Positions 1 to 8,312 of a stretch of DNA of 64,000 bases are shown here, one piece after another (the stretch's first letter is position 1; every line of letters starts with the position of its first letter). The stretch lies in the NCBI GenBank assembly GCA_026671195.1, contig JAPOHD010000002.1, positions 105,751 through 169,750 of the forward strand, in the 5' to 3' direction. Source of the stretch: Draconibacterium aestuarii (GTDB taxonomy: Bacteria > Bacteroidota > Bacteroidia > Bacteroidales > Prolixibacteraceae). Position numbers and translations under genes: made by a program. A model generated the notes under the pieces. That model did not search any database. It saw only the letters and a list, made by a program, of their open reading frames with translations, and was not told the origin of the DNA.

Positions 1-1017
1 TCGAAGTTTGTATATGTGAAAAGGTTTGCCAAACCTGCCAATACGCTCTTGTTTATAAAAAACCGGTCCTTTCGATGTAGTTTTAATGATAATACACAAA
101 ACAATAAATACAGGTAAAAACAGAATAATCGCCATGAGCGAGAACACAACGTCTAACAAACGTTTGGTGTTTTCCTGCCAGCCCGGCATTAATCCGTTGC
201 TTATTTTTATTAGCGGACTACCAAAAATGGTATTGGTTTTTGTCATTCCCGAAAGCAGATCGTATAAATCGGGGATTCCCCAGATCGTTATCTGGCGATT
301 TTCGACGATGGTGAGTATTTCACTCAGTTTTTCGTGTTCTTTGGTTTCGAGCGCTAAAATAACCTCTTCAATATTCTTGTTTTCAATAATAGCTGCAATA
401 TCAGATATTTGTCCAAGCTTGGTAAGATGGTGACTTAAAATAGTATCATCATTATCATCTAAACCAACATAACCCACAAATTTATTTCCAGCGGGTCGAA
501 TCTGGTTGGTCATTTCCTGATAGACCTTTAACGCCTTTTCGTTACTGCCAATGATTAATGTATCAAAACCAATTTTACGTTTATGAATGTTGTGGATGGT
601 TTGAGTAGTTAATATTAATCTGAAAAAATAGGTAATTGAAAAGTGTAGCGAAAATAAGGTAAAAAACAGGTGGTAGTAGTTTTTGTACGAGCCAATCCAG
701 TCGTCGAGAAGAAAGGCAAAGAAAATAGCCACAACACCAACCAGGGTGATCGAGAAAGTCTGGCCCAATTCCAATAATCGCGATCGGCGATAAATGTTTT
801 TATAATAGCCGGTAATGTAATAAATGGTAATCCAAAACGAAGGAATAATAATCAGCCCCAGGAAAAACTGCGGCGTAAATTCGAAAGGTATGTCCCAGTC
901 GCCAAAAAACTGGGGCTCAATTACTTTTTTCCGATATACAAAAAACGTAGCCCACGCTATGGCAGCAGCAAAAAAATCGAAAAATAAATATTTGGCAACC
1001 TGCCTTGATTTATTCAT
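1..1017 (-). CDS. Undecaprenyl-phosphate sugar phosphotransferase, partial (3' end beyond window)
   Basis: I read this gene directly on the minus strand; it gives 339 uninterrupted codons and runs off the left edge. It begins with ATG at 1017. The N-terminal part has several hydrophobic segments (about residues 8-30, 50-70, 87-105 and 115-135), followed by a soluble CoA-binding-like domain containing DTLIIGSNEKA. Near the edge it enters the bacterial sugar transferase domain, with KRLLDVVFSLMAI followed by a hydrophobic segment and then FYKQERIGRFGKPFHIYKLR. This is the architecture of WcaJ/WbaP-type enzymes, which place the first sugar-1-phosphate on undecaprenyl phosphate at the inner membrane to start exopolysaccharide or capsule synthesis. 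The catalytic C-terminus lies outside the window. The family is clear; the sugar transferred cannot be read. Confidence 0.9.
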   Translation of the reverse strand, partial: MNKSRQVAKYLFFDFFAAAIAWATFFVYRKKVIEPQFFGDWDIPFEFTPQFFLGLIIIPSFWITIYYITGYYKNIYRRSRLLELGQTFSITLVGVVAIFFAFLLDDWIGSYKNYYHLFFTLFSLHFSITYFFRLILTTQTIHNIHKRKIGFDTLIIGSNEKALKVYQEMTNQIRPAGNKFVGYVGLDDNDDTILSHHLTKLGQISDIAAIIENKNIEEVILALETKEHEKLSEILTIVENRQITIWGIPDLYDLLSGMTKTNTIFGSPLIKISNGLMPGWQENTKRLLDVVFSLMAIILFLPVFIVLCIIIKTTSKGPVFYKQERIGRFGKPFHIYKLR

Positions 1018-1112
1018 AAAAGCGATTAAGTCTGGTTATTTCAACAATGCAATTCATTGTTAAAACGTTAGCAAAAAAAAAATATTGCCGCAAAAGTATA
1101 TTTTTATCGCTA

Positions 1113-1985
1113 TTAATGAATGGAAAACTGCGCAATCTTTTTGTCGATCTTTTGGGCCACGTGCATGGCAATTAAAAAATCTTCCAAAGTTGACATCTTT
1201 TTTACTTTCCCAAGAATAGAATCCACAAATAAATCGAGTTCATTAACATCTGAGTAACCCGTTAAATCGATAGGATTGTTATCGCATGAAAACTTTTGTT
1301 TGGTAAAATTGAAAGTGGCAAATTGGTTGTCGGAATAGATGCGTACCTTAAAATTTTTAAGTGATTCAAGGCTGCCAAAATTGAGATTAACTACGGAAGC
1401 ATCACCGAATTCGAGTCGTACATTTGTAAATTTAGAATTGTTGTACCCGGGAAAAGTAACTGTTCCGATTTTTTTGGGACTAATTCCGGTTGAGCCAATC
1501 AACATGAGTAGCATTGGAAACAACGAATTGGTTTCTGCTGCATTTCTTTCGAAATTTGAATAATCGATAAATGCTGGTGTGGTTATATTTTTATTCATCC
1601 ATTGAATAGCAGGTGTGAAAAAGTAAGGATTGCTAACCTGCACCACCGATCTTGATTCGTTGATCAGCTTGTTCAATTCGGTACATTCGTCGATGGTTAA
1701 ATCCGGATATTCGGCACAAAAAATATGTTTCGACTTTTTAATAATATCGCGCATAAATTTAAACGGCACTGGCGTAGAATTGTCCATCAAAATTACATCA
1801 GCCCTTTCAATCAGTTCAACACGATTAAATTCAGGAATAGAAAAATGAAAACTGTTAAGCTGTGCACTTGTGCCTATCGATGCTTTTCCAATAATATTTA
1901 TTTCAGTATTTTTTTTGATGGTAGTAACGTAAGGCTCAAGAATTTCTGTGTTCCCTATTAGTCCGACATTCAGCATATTATGCAA
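1113..1985 (-). CDS. Gfo/Idh/MocA-like oxidoreductase-family protein
   Basis: This 290-residue protein opens with a Rossmann-type strand-loop (NVGLIGNTEIL) after a short MHNM leader, so the start may be ATG 1985 or ATG 1976. The order of elements (nucleotide-binding N-terminus, AEYPDLTIDE around residue 90, then a C-terminal mixed sheet with PAIQWMN and a conserved SLESLKNFKV stretch) resembles the Gfo/Idh/MocA family. These are often NAD(P)-dependent sugar dehydrogenases of surface polysaccharide synthesis. The glycine loop is GLIGNTE rather than a full GxGxxG, and the usual EKP motif reads AEYP, so NAD(P)-dependent activity is uncertain. It is transcribed in the same direction as the sugar transferase at 1-1017, about 95 bp upstream of it, which fits a polysaccharide role. 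The substrate is unknown. Confidence 0.65.
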   Translation of the reverse strand: MHNMLNVGLIGNTEILEPYVTTIKKNTEINIIGKASIGTSAQLNSFHFSIPEFNRVELIERADVILMDNSTPVPFKFMRDIIKKSKHIFCAEYPDLTIDECTELNKLINESRSVVQVSNPYFFTPAIQWMNKNITTPAFIDYSNFERNAAETNSLFPMLLMLIGSTGISPKKIGTVTFPGYNNSKFTNVRLEFGDASVVNLNFGSLESLKNFKVRIYSDNQFATFNFTKQKFSCDNNPIDLTGYSDVNELDLFVDSILGKVKKMSTLEDFLIAMHVAQKIDKKIAQFSIH

Positions 1986-2113
1986 AGTTTAATAATTCAT
2001 GTACAAATATAAACTACCCAAAGCTATGTTTTATTCTTCAGACAAGTAACTTATCAACGTTAAATGTTAATATTCATTAGGTACAATAAACATAAAACAA
2101 CCACGATTTCGAT

Positions 2114-2121
2114 TATTTTTG
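2114..2121 (+). promoter_or_regulatory. Bacteroidota -7 promoter element before pcm
   Basis: TATTTTTG matches the TAnnTTTG -7 consensus exactly and lies 16 bp before the ATG of pcm. It implies a very short leader of roughly 12 nt. No convincing -33 TTG is visible. Confidence 0.5.
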
Positions 2122-2137
2122 CGCTATATTAAACCAT

Positions 2138-2791
2138 ATGAATTACAATGATACTCCCCGACATCAGGGTTTACGCAAACGACTGGTTGACGGGTTAAAA
2201 ATAAAAGGCATACGTAACGAGAAAGTGCTGGAAGCCATTGGCAAGGTTCCCCGGCATCTTTTTATGGAGAGTGGATTTATAAACTTTGCCTATAAAGATC
2301 AGGCTTTCCCGATTGGGGCAGGGCAAACCATTTCGCAGCCTTTTACCGTTGCCTTTCAAACACAATTGCTGAATATCCAAAAAAACGAGAAAGTACTTGA
2401 AGTGGGGACCGGCTCGGGATATCAGGCCGCTGTATTGGTAGAAATGGGAGCCAAGGTTTTTACCATTGAACGCCAACGCGAATTGTATTTAAAAGTGCAG
2501 AAATTTTTGCCTTCAATCGGGTATAGTCCGGCCTGTTTTTTTGGCGATGGCTACAAAGGTTTGCCTAATCTGGCTCCGTTCGATAAAATACTGGTAACCG
2601 CCGGCGCTCCTTCTATTCCGCAAGAACTTAAACTTCAACTTAAAATTGGAGGAACTATGGTTATTCCGGTTGGTGATAAAAACCGTCAGGAAATGTATGA
2701 AATTGTACGTGTGGCAGAAAATGATTTCACTTCGAAAAAACATGGAGGCTTTGTTTTTGTTCCTCTGTTAAAAGGAACAGTAAATAATTAG
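2138..2791 (+). CDS. pcm: Protein-L-isoaspartate O-methyltransferase
   Basis: This 217-residue cytosolic enzyme methylates L-isoaspartyl residues in aged proteins using S-adenosylmethionine, starting their repair. Visible family marks are the GAGQTISQPFTVAFQTQLL segment (about residues 62-80), the SAM-binding loop EVGTGSGYQAAVL (about 89-101), and the KILVTAGAPSIP block further on. Length is typical. The start is ATG 2138, consistent with the -7 promoter element just upstream. The metallo-hydrolase gene at 2795 starts 3 nt after its stop, so the two are cotranscribed. Confidence 0.93.
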   Translation: MNYNDTPRHQGLRKRLVDGLKIKGIRNEKVLEAIGKVPRHLFMESGFINFAYKDQAFPIGAGQTISQPFTVAFQTQLLNIQKNEKVLEVGTGSGYQAAVLVEMGAKVFTIERQRELYLKVQKFLPSIGYSPACFFGDGYKGLPNLAPFDKILVTAGAPSIPQELKLQLKIGGTMVIPVGDKNRQEMYEIVRVAENDFTSKKHGGFVFVPLLKGTVNN

Positions 2792-2794
2792 TAG

Positions 2795-3433
2795 ATGATT
2801 AAAATAGAAAAATTTGTAGTAAATCCTTTGGGAGAGAATAGTTTTGTAATTTCAGATGACACAGGCGAATGTATTTTTATCGATCCGGGATTTTTTTACA
2901 ACGAAGAAAAAGATGAGATTCGCAGTTATATTGCTGAAAATAATTTGAATCCGGTAAAAATAACCAATACGCATTGCCATTTCGATCATATTATGGGCGT
3001 GGAATTTATTCGTCAAGAATACGGAATTCCATTACAGGCACATGCCGATGATGCTTTTTGGATTGAACGAGCCGAAGAACAGGCCAATCGGTTTGGTTTC
3101 GAAATTAATCCCGTAAGACCCATCGATGCTTTTTTGGTGGAAAATGAGAAAATTAAATTCGGGAACTCAGAATTGGAAGTGATTCATATTCCGGGGCACA
3201 CGCCGGGGCATGTGGTTTTTTACAACAAAGAGGCAGAAGTGCTGATTGCCGGCGATGTGTTGTTTTACGGAAGCATTGGAAGAACCGATTTGCCCGGAGG
3301 AAACCACAACGATTTAATTTCGAATATTAAAAATAAACTTTTTGACTTGCCCGATAACACGAAAGTGTACTGTGGGCATGGCCCCGAAACAACGATTGGT
3401 TTCGAAAAAAGTACCAATCCGTTTCTAACTTGA
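2795..3433 (+). CDS. MBL-fold metallo-hydrolase (glyoxalase II-like)
   Basis: A 212-residue metallo-beta-lactamase-fold protein. The metal-binding motif THCHFDH is at about residues 59-65, followed by IPGHTPGHV (third His), the bridging Asp in IAGDVLFYGSIGRTDLPGG, and a final CGHGPETTIG. The layout is that of small glyoxalase II-like hydrolases (YcbL type), which cleave thioesters such as S-D-lactoylglutathione or related bacterial thiols. It follows pcm by 3 nt and is presumably translated from the same message. The SIGRTDLPGG segment is typical of the YcbL subgroup. The actual substrate cannot be told. Confidence 0.88.
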   Translation: MIKIEKFVVNPLGENSFVISDDTGECIFIDPGFFYNEEKDEIRSYIAENNLNPVKITNTHCHFDHIMGVEFIRQEYGIPLQAHADDAFWIERAEEQANRFGFEINPVRPIDAFLVENEKIKFGNSELEVIHIPGHTPGHVVFYNKEAEVLIAGDVLFYGSIGRTDLPGGNHNDLISNIKNKLFDLPDNTKVYCGHGPETTIGFEKSTNPFLT

Positions 3434-3516
3434 TCTGAAATTGGTTTAAAATCATTTTTTGATTAAAACACAGTTCCTATACTTGCAAAAAATTTACACA
3501 TAAATAATTACAACAA

Positions 3517-6396
3517 ATGTCTCAGGATAGATTTGTGACCCGCCACATTGGCCCTCGTAATAACGAGATAGCAGAAATGCTTGAAGCAGTAGGTGTTTCT
3601 TCAATGGAAGAATTATTGGAACAAACCGTTCCTTCAAATATCCGTTTGCAACAACCGTTAAAGTTGAATGAAGGTTTGTCGGAAAGAAAATACTTCAGAA
3701 GAATTTTAGATCTGGCTTCAAAAAACAAGGTGTACAACACCTACATTGGAATGGGGTATTACGATACAATTACCCCGGCGGTAATTTTGCGCAATGTGCT
3801 CGAAAATCCGGTATGGTACACATCATATACTCCGTATCAGGCTGAGATTTCGCAGGGGCGATTGGAGGCTTTGCTGAATTTCCAGACCATGGTTTGCGGA
3901 TTAACCGGAATGGACGTAGCCAATGCTTCGTTGCTCGACGAATCGACTGCAGCTGCCGAAGCTATGGTAATGATGGCCAATCTTCGTTCGCGAAAAATGG
4001 TAAAAGAAGGTGTAAATACTGTTTTGGTTGACGATAAAATGTGGCCACAAACACACGATGTATTAAAAACCCGAGCACTTCCTTTAGGGTTCGAATTAAA
4101 AATTCTTCCAAAAGATAATTTTGAATTTGACGATAGCGTATTTGGCCTTATTGTACAATATCCAAACTCCGATGGCGAAATAACTGATTATTCGGAATTG
4201 GTTGAAAAAGCACACGAAAAAGACATTAAAGTAGCGGTGGCTGCCGATTTACTTTCGCTGGCCATTTTAACTCCTCCGGGAGAGTGGGGTGCCGATATTG
4301 TTTTTGGAAACTCGCAACGTTTTGGAGTGCCAATGGGGTATGGTGGCCCGCACGCTGCATTTTTTACCGCGAAAGAAGCCTACAAAAGAAATATGCCGGG
4401 ACGAATTATCGGTATAACAAAAGATAAACACGGCAACCGTGCTTTACGTATGGCCTTGCAAACCCGCGAGCAACACATCAAGCGTGAAAAAGCCACATCG
4501 AATATTTGTACTGCCCAGGCTTTACTGGCAATTATGGCGGGTTTCTTTGGGGTTTACCATGGTCCGGAAGGAATAAAGGCAATTGCAGAACGGGTATACA
4601 ACATCGCAGCATTTCTTGCTTTAGAAATTGAAAAGCTGGGATATACTCAGGTAAATAAGGCTTATTTTGATACGATACGTTTTTCTTTACCAAAACATGT
4701 AATGCGCGAAGACATTGAGTGGTTGTCGCTGGAGTTGGAAATGAATTTCCGTTATTTCGAAAACGGCGATGTTGGAATTAGTATCGATGAAACAACCAAC
4801 CCCGAAGACATTGGCTGGATTGTTGAAGTTTTTGCCAAAGCCGCCAATAAAAAATGGCAGGTGGCACAGGAATATCCTGATGGCTTTTTTATAGATGAGC
4901 AATTTAAACGTACTTCGGAGTTTCTGACCGAAGCGGTGTTTAATAAATACCGCTCGGAGACAGAAATGCTTCGTTACATAAAATACCTGGCTAAAAAGGA
5001 TATTTCGTTAACTCAGTCGATGATTTCGCTGGGCTCGTGTACCATGAAACTGAATGCGGCAACAGAAATGCTTCCTCTTAGCTGGATTGAATTTACCGGT
5101 TTGCACCCGTTTATTCCAAAGAATCAGGCACGGGGTTACCACGAAATGATGGAGGAATTGCGCCGCGATTTGTCGGAAATTACCGGTATGGCCGATGTTA
5201 GTTTAATGCCAAACTCTGGTGCGGCTGGCGAATATGCCGGATTAATGGTGATTCACGAGTACCACAAAAGCCGTGGTGACGATCAGCGCGATATTGTTCT
5301 GATTCCTGCTTCGGCACACGGAACCAACCCTGCAAGTGCAGTAATGGCCGGAATGAAAGTGGTTGTGGTAGCCTGCGACGAACGCGGAAATGTGGATATG
5401 GATGATTTACGCACCAAAGCAGAACTGCACAAAGAGCGTTTGTCGTCGTTTATGGTAACGTATCCTTCAACGCATGGTGTGTTCGAATCGTCGATTATTG
5501 AAATGTGCGAAGTGATTCATGACAATGGCGGACAGGTTTATATGGACGGTGCAAATATGAATGCGCAGGTTGGATTAACCAATCCGCGTATGATTGGTGC
5601 CGATGTTTGCCACCTGAACCTGCATAAAACATTTGCCATTCCTCACGGTGGTGGTGGCCCGGGTGTTGGCCCGATCGGCGTTGCCAGTCATTTGGTCGAT
5701 TTCCTGCCATCGCACCCAATAATGAATAACGGTCACGTTGGTATTACTGCAGTTTCGGGTGCTCCCTGGGGAAGCGCCTCGGTTCTTCCGATAACTTACG
5801 GATACATTAAAATGATGGGAGCCGAAGGTTTAACGGAAGCAACAAAAGTGGCCATTCTGAATGCCAATTACATTGCAACAGCATTAAAAGATAATTTCGG
5901 AATATTATATACCGGTGAAAACGGACGGGTAGCACACGAACTAATTTTAGAGTGCCGCCACCTGAAAGCATCGGCCGGAATTACCGAAGAAGATATTGCC
6001 AAACGTTTAATGGATTATGGCTTCCATGCTCCAACGTTATCATTCCCGGTACACGGAACTTTAATGATTGAACCAACCGAGAGTGAATCGAAAGGTGAAC
6101 TGGATCGTTTTATCAGTGCTTTAAACTCGATTTTCGACGAAGTTAAAGAAGTGGAAAATGGAACTGTTGATAAAGCGGATAATGTTCTGAAAAATGCTCC
6201 TCACACTGCGCAAACCGTTTGTGCCGACAAGTGGGAGCATGGTTACGGACGCGAAAAAGCAGCTTATCCGCTGGATTGGGTGCGCGACAACAAATACTGG
6301 GTGCCGGTAGGCCGGGTTGACAATGCCTGGGGCGATCGGAACCTGATTTGCACCTGTGGTTCGCCTGAAGAATACGAAGCTTTTACCGAGAACTAA
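3517..6396 (+). CDS. gcvP: Glycine dehydrogenase (decarboxylating), P protein
   Basis: A full-length 959-residue PLP-dependent P protein of the glycine cleavage system. It decarboxylates glycine and passes the aminomethyl group to the lipoyl arm of the H protein. It is the single-chain type, with both halves of the (alpha-beta)2 form fused: the N-terminal half starts FVTRHIGPRNNEIAEML and contains YTPYQAEISQGRLEAL, while the C-terminal half carries the PLP lysine in HLNLHKTFAIPHGGGGPG (about residue 705). Genes gcvT and gcvH are not adjacent. A possible -7 element with one mismatch (TATACTTG) lies at 3478-3485. I see no glycine riboswitch in the 83-bp leader, which is too short for one. A strong terminator follows. 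Confidence 0.97.
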   Translation: MSQDRFVTRHIGPRNNEIAEMLEAVGVSSMEELLEQTVPSNIRLQQPLKLNEGLSERKYFRRILDLASKNKVYNTYIGMGYYDTITPAVILRNVLENPVWYTSYTPYQAEISQGRLEALLNFQTMVCGLTGMDVANASLLDESTAAAEAMVMMANLRSRKMVKEGVNTVLVDDKMWPQTHDVLKTRALPLGFELKILPKDNFEFDDSVFGLIVQYPNSDGEITDYSELVEKAHEKDIKVAVAADLLSLAILTPPGEWGADIVFGNSQRFGVPMGYGGPHAAFFTAKEAYKRNMPGRIIGITKDKHGNRALRMALQTREQHIKREKATSNICTAQALLAIMAGFFGVYHGPEGIKAIAERVYNIAAFLALEIEKLGYTQVNKAYFDTIRFSLPKHVMREDIEWLSLELEMNFRYFENGDVGISIDETTNPEDIGWIVEVFAKAANKKWQVAQEYPDGFFIDEQFKRTSEFLTEAVFNKYRSETEMLRYIKYLAKKDISLTQSMISLGSCTMKLNAATEMLPLSWIEFTGLHPFIPKNQARGYHEMMEELRRDLSEITGMADVSLMPNSGAAGEYAGLMVIHEYHKSRGDDQRDIVLIPASAHGTNPASAVMAGMKVVVVACDERGNVDMDDLRTKAELHKERLSSFMVTYPSTHGVFESSIIEMCEVIHDNGGQVYMDGANMNAQVGLTNPRMIGADVCHLNLHKTFAIPHGGGGPGVGPIGVASHLVDFLPSHPIMNNGHVGITAVSGAPWGSASVLPITYGYIKMMGAEGLTEATKVAILNANYIATALKDNFGILYTGENGRVAHELILECRHLKASAGITEEDIAKRLMDYGFHAPTLSFPVHGTLMIEPTESESKGELDRFISALNSIFDEVKEVENGTVDKADNVLKNAPHTAQTVCADKWEHGYGREKAAYPLDWVRDNKYWVPVGRVDNAWGDRNLICTCGSPEEYEAFTEN

Positions 6397-6418
6397 CAAG
6401 TTTGTACTGATTATATAT

Positions 6419-6450
6419 AAAGCCGTCTGAATCTTCAGGCGGCTTTTTTG
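6419..6450 (+). terminator. Rho-independent terminator of gcvP
   Basis: The stem AGCCGTCTGA pairs with TCAGGCGGCT around a short loop, with a T6 run, 22 bp after the gcvP stop. Confidence 0.9.
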
Positions 6451-6490
6451 TTTTGCACAAATTATAGCTGTTTTGACAATTCATTTTGAT

Positions 6491-6777
6491 GTTTTGAACA
6501 GAAAACAACGATTTTGAGGGTTCATTTTTATATTTCCAACAGAAAACAACGATCCTGATAATTTATTTCCTTGGTTTAAGTAGAAAACAACGATTTTGAA
6601 AATCAATTTCCTTGGTTTGAACAGAAAACAACGATTTTGAAAATTTATTTCCTTGTTTTGAACAGAAAACAAAGATCTTGACGGTTCGTTTTCATGTTTT
6701 CTGCAAAAAGGAACAATCCTGACGATATGTTTTTATGTTGCGAACAGAAAGGATACATTCCCTGAATTTTCGTTACC
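6491..6777. repeat. Minisatellite: seven tandem 41-bp units
   Basis: Units begin at 6491, 6532, 6573, 6614, 6655, 6696 and 6737, exactly 41 bp apart. The core is AACAGAAAACAACGATTTTG followed by an AT-rich tail ending in a TTTCCTT or TTTTTAT block. The units at 6573 and 6614 are nearly identical, and the outer ones diverge. A degenerate half unit precedes 6491. Because 41 is not a multiple of 3, the array is not a coding repeat. It fills the gcvP-ispE spacer and stops just before the ispE promoter. Confidence 0.93.
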
Positions 6778-6785
6778 ACAGTTGA

Positions 6786-6815
6786 TTGGTTGGTAGACTG
6801 AAAGTTTTATTTTTG
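6786..6815 (+). promoter_or_regulatory. ispE promoter (-33 TTG and -7 TATTTTTG)
   Basis: TTG at 6786-6788 and TATTTTTG at 6808-6815 are separated by 19 bp, a good Bacteroidota promoter. The -7 element ends only 4 bp before the ispE ATG, so transcription should start at or next to the start codon. Confidence 0.6.
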
Positions 6816-6819
6816 TTGC

Positions 6820-7623
6820 ATGATTTCATTTCCGAATGCGAAAATAAATATTGGTTTGAATGTGGTTGCTAAACGAGAGGATGGCTACCACAACCTGGAA
6901 ACCGTATTCTATCCGGTAAAACTGGCCGACGCATTGGAAATGGTAGAATCGGAAAAAACCGAATTCTCATCATCGGGAATCGAAATTGATGGGAAAGCAG
7001 AAAACAACCTGGTTTTTAAAGCGTACCATCTCCTTCGAAACGATTTTGATTTGCCTCCTGTAAAACTTCATTTGCACAAAGTAGTTCCTTTTGGAGCAGG
7101 TTTAGGGGGCGGTTCTTCTGATGCTGCATTTACTCTAAAAATGCTGAACGAATATTTCAAACTTGGAATTTCTGCTGAAAAATTAGAAAGCTACGCTGCA
7201 CAAATTGGTGCCGACTGTCCTTTTTTTATTCAAAATAAACCAACCTTTGCATCCGGAATCGGCGACCAGTTCGAACCGGTTCACCTTGATTTGTCTGCTT
7301 TCGAAATTGTGATTGTTAAACCCAATTTTTCGGTGAGTACACCCGATGCCTATCGGAACATTGTGCTTGCACCGGCTGCTTTCAATCTAAAAGAAATTGA
7401 AAATCTTCCCATTGAAGAATGGCGTGATGTGGTGAAAAATGACTTTGAGAAGTCAGTGTTTCCGCAGTATCCCGAAATTGAAAAGCTTAAAAACCAACTC
7501 TATGAACTGGGGGCAGTTTATGCTTCCATGTCGGGAAGTGGTTCGGCAGTGTTTGGCATTTTTCGCCATTTACCGATAAATATAGACAAATACCTACCGA
7601 AAGGTATTTTTATTTACCGCTAA
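6820..7623 (+). CDS. ispE: 4-diphosphocytidyl-2-C-methyl-D-erythritol kinase
   Basis: A 267-residue GHMP kinase. It phosphorylates CDP-methylerythritol in the non-mevalonate (MEP) pathway to isoprenoid precursors. It begins MISFPNAKINIGLNV, the usual IspE N-terminus, which supports ATG 6820. The ATP loop PFGAGLGGGSSDAAF is at about residues 90-104, the Asp of IGADCPFF lies near residue 129, and the C-terminal GHMP motif is YASMSGSGSAVFG. The gene stands alone between the 41-bp repeats and the ENWM-repeat gene. The predicted transcription start virtually coincides with the ATG, suggesting a leaderless message. Confidence 0.95.
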   Translation: MISFPNAKINIGLNVVAKREDGYHNLETVFYPVKLADALEMVESEKTEFSSSGIEIDGKAENNLVFKAYHLLRNDFDLPPVKLHLHKVVPFGAGLGGGSSDAAFTLKMLNEYFKLGISAEKLESYAAQIGADCPFFIQNKPTFASGIGDQFEPVHLDLSAFEIVIVKPNFSVSTPDAYRNIVLAPAAFNLKEIENLPIEEWRDVVKNDFEKSVFPQYPEIEKLKNQLYELGAVYASMSGSGSAVFGIFRHLPINIDKYLPKGIFIYR

Positions 7624-7802
7624 TTCGGGTCGTTTACCGACCTTAAGATTTCATTAACAACTTTTTTGTTCTTTTTAACAAAATGTCGTGTAACCTTTGT
7701 CTTCGAAAACAGTCTATTATTACGAAAACAAGAAAACAAAAGTCCTGCACAGGGCAGGCAGATGACAAACAATTAAAAAGAAACAGTTAAACAACAGAAA
7801 AC

Positions 7803-8192
7803 ATGAAAACAAGAATTAGTCAATTAGTAGCAGCATTATTTTTTACCTTTTTAGTAGTAGGAAATGGATATGCAACTGAGCATAAAACGAAAGCCTCAAG
7901 CCATGAAAGCAACTACGAAGCTTCCCTTGAATTAGAAAACTGGATGTTGGATGAAACCATCTGGAGTACTTCTGGTTCGCAATTGAAAATAGCACAGGAA
8001 ACAAGAATGGAGGTTGAAAACTGGATGACCAATATGTATGTATGGGACGTTCAGGTTGAAAATCTTCGTTTGGAAAACTGGATGGTTAACGAAAATATAT
8101 GGGAAGTTGATCATGTAGTAGCCTATTCAGAAACAGAGCAGGACCTATCCATTGAAAACTGGATGGTTAACGAAAATATTTGGAAGATTTAG
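7803..8192 (+). CDS. Small secreted protein with four ENWM repeats, function unknown
   Basis: I do not recognise this 129-residue protein as a named family. Residues 1-24 form a signal peptide (MKTRIS, a hydrophobic core, then GYATE). The mature part carries four copies of a 13-residue motif, consensus (L/V/I)ENWM-x5-(I/V)W with two variable residues in front, at residues 42-54 (LELENWMLDETIW), 69-81, 88-100 and 115-127. The last two cores are identical (ENWMVNENIW). Start-to-start spacing is 27, 19 and 27 residues. The protein has no cysteine in the mature part and ends with the fourth repeat. A weak promoter (TTG at 7666-7668, TAACCTTTG at 7691-7699) and a clear terminator make it a single-gene unit. 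It is predicted to be periplasmic or secreted; its partner is unknown. Confidence 0.75.
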   Translation: MKTRISQLVAALFFTFLVVGNGYATEHKTKASSHESNYEASLELENWMLDETIWSTSGSQLKIAQETRMEVENWMTNMYVWDVQVENLRLENWMVNENIWEVDHVVAYSETEQDLSIENWMVNENIWKI

Positions 8193-8225
8193 TTTGAAAA
8201 CGCGATTAGTTTTATTTGATTTTTT

Positions 8226-8256
8226 AGAGGTTGCCGTATTTGGCAGCCTCTTTTTG
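8226..8256 (+). terminator. Rho-independent terminator of the ENWM-repeat gene
   Basis: GAGGTTGCC pairs with GGCAGCCTC around GTATTT, followed by a T5 run. Confidence 0.85.
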
Positions 8257-8312
8257 TATTAAACAGTTATATATGATTTGCATTTAAATAAAGTTATATT
8301 TACCCCGCTTAA

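Noticed and set aside
3434..3516. Glycine riboswitch before gcvP
   Set aside because: The leader is only about 80 nt and shows none of the aptamer stems.
6481..6672. Minus-strand 63-residue open frame in the 41-bp repeats
   Set aside because: The repeat length is not a multiple of 3, so the frame rotates, and the translation has no family features. It is a chance frame.
6491..6777. CRISPR array
   Set aside because: The units are directly abutting with no spacers of different sequence and no cas genes are nearby.
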